Shown one piece after another: positions 62,201-64,000 of a DNA stretch of 64,000 bases. Source of the stretch: Leuctra nigra (taxonomy: Eukaryota > Arthropoda > Insecta > Plecoptera > Leuctridae); NCBI GenBank assembly GCA_934045905.1, contig OW203773.1:16479246-16543245 (forward strand). Direction: 5' to 3'. A model generated the notes under the pieces. It ran no database searches and was not told the origin of the DNA. It worked only from the letters and a program-made list of their open reading frames with translations. Position numbers and translations under genes: made by a program. Positions within the stretch are counted from its first letter, which is position 1. Every line of letters starts with the position of its first letter.

Positions 62201-62996
62201 AAATAGGGGGGGGGGGGGGGTGGGTCTGGTAAAATGTGACGTAATTATTAAGGGGGGGGGGGGGGGTCATCGATTTTGTGACAAGCTGTAACATGAGGAA
62301 GGGGTGGTTGACGAAGGCCTGAATAACTGTGACAACATTAATGGACGTCCCCTAGCTAACTGACCTGAAACACCCGAGCACTTTCAGGAGCGTGGGAAAG
62401 GGGCGGGGGAGGGGAGACAATTTGCAAACGAAATTTAACTGAAGAAACTCTTGAGTACGAAGACCCCTCCAGTGATATGTGGGTCCGGGTCTAAAACACC
62501 CGGATTTTTTTTAATTTGTTGAATTTCTACGTGATTTTAACACTATTTAAGATTATTTTTATATTAACATTTTTAAATGCATAAATATAGGGAGGGGAAT
62601 TAAATCAGAGGGGTGGGGGAAATCCCCATCCTCCCCCTTCCTATGCACCTGAGCACTCTCCACACCTATTGATGTTATCTTACGCTATCACTTACATCTC
62701 GTTAACTTCCAGACCTCGCTAGCTACATGGAATCTCAACGCTCATTGCTAGCGATGAGCGAACCGCTGGACTTCCAACGCAGCCGCCGTCGCAGCGTGTC
62801 TCGGATCCGCCGCACGGATTCCGAGCTGATCCGAGCGGCTCAGTGCGTTCACACCGGCATGACCTTCCAAGTGGCCTCGGACAGATACGCCATTCCGATA
62901 TCAACGCTGCGCTTCTTCATGGCTCGACGGGGGATCCTGCCGAGGAGGAAGCGGGGGAGGATATCCAATGTCACCATCGAGAAGCAGTTGGAGTAG
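40665..62996 (+). CDS. BTB protein isoform C: BTB plus diverged HTH (347 residues)
   Basis: Common exons as for the other isoforms, then terminal exon 62713-62996; total 1044 nt. The acceptor CTCGTTAACTTCCAG supplies AC to the phase-1 G, giving Asp. The encoded part has SELIRAAQCVHTGMTFQVAS then DRYAIPISTLRFFMARRGI, aligning with pipsqueak-type helix-turn-helix domains, followed by basic PRRKRGR that looks like an AT-hook-type minor-groove binder. An intron of 17.1 kb would separate it from exon 3. More terminal exons may lie beyond the window. Confidence 0.7.
41250..42217. other. BTB intron 1, no gene seen
   Basis: AT-rich; the only structure noted is a possible inverted pair around TCGTGAACGAACTTTA (41896) and AAGTTCATTCACGAT (41590), suggesting a foldback element of about 320 bp. 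Confidence 0.4.
42218..43266 (-). mobile_element. Helentron-like element, copy 2 (minus), with nested MITE
   Basis: Reverse of the element at 21117: CTAG end at 42218-42221 (plus strand AACTAGGAAAACGCTC), GAGCGAGCG start at 43266. It contains an inserted MITE at 42427-42646. It ends only about 60 bp upstream of BTB common exon 2. Confidence 0.6.
42427..42646. repeat. MITE nested in Helentron-like copy 2
   Basis: CAATGGGGTTGTTCAC and GTGAACAACCCCATTG form a perfect 16-bp inverted pair around a GC-richer 190-bp centre. The other two Helentron-like copies lack this insert. Confidence 0.65.
43326..43406 (+). CDS. BTB gene, common exon 2
   Basis: 81 nt after acceptor TTTGTTTGCAG; encodes MVKEEQETVDDNYLSQDNHD and an acidic DDDYDPQ end; donor CAA/GTGAGT, phase 0. 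Confidence 0.8.
43566..43665 (-). repeat. SINE tail with poly(A)
   Basis: On the minus strand the sequence ends GTCGTTAAGCGCC and a run of about 30 A, like the end of the SINE at 49478 (GCGACGTTAAGCCCC..A). Confidence 0.45.
43973..44179. mobile_element. CACT-ended MITE, copy A
   Basis: Ends CACTTGGCCAAACAAAACTT and AAGTTTTGTTTGGCCGAGTG, flanked by TA on both sides. The core includes TAGTAGGTGACCTC, ATTTCAATGATAATAACAAG and GACCAGCAG, shared with copies B and C although the arms differ. Confidence 0.75.
44459..45311. mobile_element. CACT-ended MITE, copy B, with nested element
   Basis: Ends CACTCAACAAATCATAAAAC and GTTTTATGATTTGTTGGGTG, matching for about 30 bp. The core has CTAGTAGTCGAGCTCTGATT and CTGACCAGCAGCCAATC. 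It is interrupted by another element at 44494-45135. Confidence 0.72.
44494..45135. mobile_element. Element nested in MITE copy B, TIR GGGTCATTCCA
   Basis: Ends GGGTCATTCCA and TGGAATGACCC, with CAAA on both sides (44490-44493, 45136-45139), a 4-bp duplication. The inside repeats AATGTGAGTTAC four times (about 44720, 44743, 44931, 45110). No coding capacity. Confidence 0.65.
45527..45620 (+). CDS. BTB gene, common exon 3 (ends in phase 1)
   Basis: 94 nt after acceptor CCCTTCGCAG; encodes DDSDAGSADQTRPGPSGSQS and SRNNGPKEKNGA; donor CAG/GTAAAC leaves one base of a codon. All three terminal exons complete this codon. Confidence 0.8.
45621..47041. other. BTB large intron, first part
   Basis: Contains a shorter copy of the GTGAGTTTGACC foldback element (45885-46020, also seen at 38307). 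The rest shows no gene; short open frames have no family match. Confidence 0.45.
47042..48134. mobile_element. TIR element CACTCCTGGACACTGAAAT with TA duplication
   Basis: Ends CACTCCTGGACACTGAAAT and ATTTCAGTGTCCAGGAGTG, perfect 19-bp inverted pair, with TA on each side (47040-47041, 48135-48136). A second element (47087-47568; ends TAGTGATGGCAAT and ATTGGCCATCACTA) is nested in it. No transposase frame, so non-autonomous; the TA target fits Tc1/mariner-like enzymes. Confidence 0.72.
47087..47568. repeat. Nested element with TAGTGATGGC ends
   Basis: Inverted ends TAGTGATGGC(C)AAT next to long T and A runs, inside the TIR element 47042-48134. Confidence 0.5.
48155..48246. repeat. 92-bp hairpin
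   Basis: ACTCCGTTTCATG..GTCTAGAGTCCT is mirrored by AGGACTCTAGAC..CATGAAACGGAGT; a second inner stem ATGGG/CCCAT follows. A minute MITE is likely. Confidence 0.6.
48247..49184. other. BTB large intron, no gene seen
   Basis: No repeat boundary or coding signal recognised. A patch at 48700-49060 is less AT-rich but has stops in all frames. Confidence 0.4.
49200..49478 (+). mobile_element. Complete tRNA-derived SINE
   Basis: Flanked by a perfect 15-bp duplication AAAAAGTGCATTAGA (49185-49199, 49479-49493). The head has an A-box-like TGGTTGAGTGG (49212-49222) and a B box GGTTCGATTCC (49255-49265), so polymerase III transcription is possible. The body includes TGACTGGGGTTTTTTGTGG and a CATCATCATAATCATTC run and ends GCGACGTTAAGCCCCGGCC plus A. 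Fragments occur at 28275, 34401, 36841 and 43596. Confidence 0.85.
49781..49998. mobile_element. CACT-ended MITE, copy C
   Basis: Ends CACTCAAACCAATAAAAATC and ATTTTTATTGGTTCGAGTG, flanked by TA (49779-49780, 49999-50000). The core CTCTAGTAGGTGAGCTC, ATTTCATTGATAATAACAAG and TTACCAGCAGCCAATCC matches copies A and B. Confidence 0.78.
50001..50760. other. Intron sequence before BTB terminal exon A
   Basis: AT-rich; ends in the pyrimidine-rich tract and acceptor of terminal exon A. No other feature seen. Confidence 0.5.
50761..52022 (+). CDS. BTB gene, terminal exon A (AT-hooks and NPW modules)
   Basis: 1262 nt after acceptor CGTTTTATCAG. Begins AQIPKPIVKKPAPKRKRGRP and ends RRDELAES before TAG at 52020-52022. 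Codon use turns strongly GC-rich from about 51400, where the duplicated modules begin; the AT-hook part is less so. ATTAAA at 52255-52260 is a possible polyadenylation signal. Confidence 0.85.
52023..52889. other. 3' flank of BTB terminal exon A
   Basis: Presumed 3' untranslated sequence followed by intron or spacer. Has a T run of about 32 at 52819-52850, directly before the next repeat; it may be the poly(A) tail of an unseen minus-strand retrocopy. Confidence 0.4.
52890..54236 (+). mobile_element. Helentron-like element, copy 3, with nested TTAA MITE
   Basis: Same start (TTGAGCGAGCGAAGCGAGCG) and end (GAGCGTTTTCCTAG before T) as the 899-bp copy at 21117. After removing the 451-bp insert plus 4-bp duplication it is about 892 bp, almost the same length. 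Confidence 0.62.
53624..54074. mobile_element. piggyBac-like MITE (TTAA target)
   Basis: Ends AGTCTTCCTTTCAAA and TTTGAAAGGAAGACT (perfect), flanked by TTAA at 53620-53623 and 54075-54078. The undisturbed Helentron-like copy at 21117 has CTTAAAACTTTGC at the same place, so the empty site is visible. Confidence 0.75.
54237..56004. other. Intron before BTB terminal exon B
   Basis: AT-rich. A G/C-run patch at 54805-54885 (GGCCCGGGGGCG.. then a C run and GCAGGTATGCCTG) resembles a broken copy of the G/C-run hAT MITE family. No gene seen. Confidence 0.4.
56005..56225 (+). CDS. BTB gene, terminal exon B (pipsqueak-like HTH)
   Basis: 221 nt from acceptor GCCTGCAG to TGA at 56223-56225. Encodes a single helix-turn-helix; the recognition helix is probably within IPRKTLRNWMKRW. 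Confidence 0.8.
56338..56742. repeat. TIR element ATTCGCGTTTTCG
   Basis: TATTCGCGTTTTCG and CGAAAACGCGAATA form a perfect 14-bp inverted pair that includes TA at each edge, consistent with TA duplication. An apparent open frame inside has no family match. Confidence 0.6.
57390..57480 (-). repeat. tRNA-like SINE head
   Basis: On the minus strand GTGGAGGAGTGGATACATCG resembles an A box region, and CCGGAGTTCGAATCCAGTGC contains a B box. A second SINE family, different from 49200. Confidence 0.45.
58180..58620. repeat. 62-bp minisatellite, about seven units
   Basis: The unit begins AAGAAACATACACGTCGGTA, continues with GACACTGGCCCGGTATTGTT and GCGCGTGCAGCTTCTGG. Unit starts are near 58192, 58254, 58316, 58378, 58440, 58502 and 58564, an exact 62-bp period for the last five or more. 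The last units are nearly identical; the first ones are diverged. Confidence 0.85.
58810..61130. other. BTB large intron, no gene seen
   Basis: AT-rich with occasional C-runs (59630-59645, 59905-59930). No coding, RNA or repeat boundary recognised. Confidence 0.45.
61131..61409. repeat. Foldback element with 78-bp arms
   Basis: CAGTCAATGAAGAAAAATTT..GACAGAAGGGGGATTGATTTTAG..ATTAGATTC is mirrored almost exactly by GAATCTAAT..CTAAAATCAATCCCCCTTCTGTC..CTTCATTGACTG. The AT-rich centre is about 120 bp. Confidence 0.75.
61893..62354. mobile_element. Element with TAGGGGCGTCCAT ends
   Basis: Ends TAGGGGCGTCCATAAATTACG and TTAATGGACGTCCCCTA; the inner motif AATTACGT/GTGACGTAATTA also recurs. Three G-runs of 12-16 bases inside. 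No coding capacity. Confidence 0.6.
62385..62651. mobile_element. hAT-type MITE with G/C runs, copy 3
   Basis: Diverged relative of 13563 and 27008: ends CAGGAGCGTGGGAA and TTCCTATGCACCTG; shares ATAGGGAGGGGAATTAA(A)TCAGA with copy 2. The 8-bp duplication is AGCACTTT/AGCACTCT (62377-62384, 62652-62659). It ends 61 bp before BTB terminal exon C. Confidence 0.75.
62713..62996 (+). CDS. BTB gene, terminal exon C (diverged HTH)
   Basis: 284 nt from acceptor AACTTCCAG to TAG at 62994-62996. Starts DLASYMESQRSLLAMSEPLD; the HTH lies around AIPISTLRFFMARRGI. Confidence 0.75.
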
Positions 62997-64000
62997 ATTC
63001 AGAAAGTTCTGAATCAAGAAAAAGAATTGATCTGAATCTGAATCGTGAAAAAGTTCATGAATATTTCCAACACTACCTATATTCATAAGAAATATGATTG
63101 GGATAAAGAAGGGGATGAGGGACATTATGGTGCAATGAGACCTGTATCGCCAAGTAAAAATGTGTAAAATCACGATTTCTTTTTCTTTTACTCTTTGTTA
63201 CAGTAACCATTGTTACTTTGTTTTGTAAATCATAAATCAAAAGTTAATTAACACCATTACCTAAAAGAAAGCCAAGACAACATGCATTTTTAACGCTGTT
63301 TTTCTCAAAACTATATTTTCTCAAAACTAGATGAACACTTACTTTTTTTTTGAAATGACAAGATACCTACATAATATTCTCAATAAATGATCTGATAAAT
63401 ATCTCCTATTCCACAAAGGTCCCGTTCATATTGTCCACCATCACAGTTAGATTAAAGTAGTGCTCTAAATAAGCTTCCTTAGGTTTATTATTATTCTTCG
63501 ATGTAACACAATAAATCGCAAATAACAAGTGCATCTAGGTAACACTGTGTTATATAGATACCTACTTCGTCATTTGGATGCTTTAAAAAACAATATATAA
63601 GGTATATCATAGACAATAAAACCATGAGAAGAGGCCACATGTGTTTTTCTTATCACTGTTGAAGCTAGTCAACTTCCACTCCGTTGATTAGCTTGGGCCT
63701 GGTATTGTGTCGCGCTGCACTTCAGCAAGAATATTATGTAAAGATACCGAGTGGTGAGCAACTCGACATTTTATTGTACCTACACCTGATTTTTAGATTT
63801 TATGATTTAATTTTTTTTTTAAATGATTTTGTTTTAATTTTTGATTTTTGCTCATGATTTGTATGATTTTTTTTGTTTTTCTGATTTTGTTATTAATTTA
63901 TTTTATATATTTTTTAAATTTTTTAAAATTATTTTTTTAATTTTTTCACTAGATTTTTAGATTTACAAAAATCGTACGCGTTTTTTATTTTTGAGAGATT
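62997..64000. other. 3' flank of BTB terminal exon C
   Basis: Presumed 3' untranslated sequence with AATAAA at 63382-63387, then AT-rich DNA ending in T-rich low-complexity sequence. No further gene seen. Confidence 0.45.

Overview
This is a eukaryotic, very probably insect, genomic window. It is AT-rich, has canonical GT-AG introns, carries one gene with clear animal orthology, one gene of a typically insect BTB class, and is densely filled with transposon debris. The order is not resolved; nothing points to bacterial or plasmid DNA. Exon models were built by hand from splice-site and reading-phase agreement and from remembered family sequences; no search was run.

Three host genes can be assembled. 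(1) Minus strand, 684-15370: FIBP, the acidic-FGF intracellular-binding protein family. Five exons give 333 residues and the last short exon probably lies left of the window. Its 10.3-kb fourth intron holds an RTE-like LINE (4233-11931, 13-bp target duplication) that was later split by a Gypsy-type LTR retrotransposon (6705-11051) with identical 130-bp LTRs. (2) Minus strand, 16329-33786: an unassigned membrane protein of 384 residues with four predicted membrane segments and a Pro/Asn/Gln-rich tail, in eight exons. Its introns hold a degraded I-like LINE, several MITEs and a hAT-type MITE. (3) Plus strand, 40665-62996: a BTB-domain gene with a common three-exon 5' part ending in phase 1 and three alternative 3' terminal exons, all entered in the same phase. 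One terminal exon encodes three AT-hooks plus a duplicated module of about 75 residues that I do not recognise. The other two encode pipsqueak-like helix-turn-helix domains. The layout is like lola or mod(mdg4): one BTB dimerisation platform joined to different DNA-binding ends.

Layout: 1-15.4 kb FIBP and its transposon-filled intron; 15.4-33.8 kb the membrane-protein gene; 33.8-40.6 kb a divergent intergenic region with two truncated LINEs, tRNA-derived SINE pieces and foldback elements; 40.6-63 kb the BTB locus, whose introns contain Helentron-like repeats, MITEs nested two deep, a complete SINE and a TIR element with a 62-bp minisatellite; 63-64 kb AT-rich sequence.

The most interesting items are the alternative-end BTB locus with its duplicated 'NPW' module, a MITE family whose core is shared but whose perfectly self-matching arms differ between copies, three copies of a Helentron-like element each ending in CTAG before a T, and a pair of related foldback MITEs bracketing two internal exons of the membrane-protein gene.
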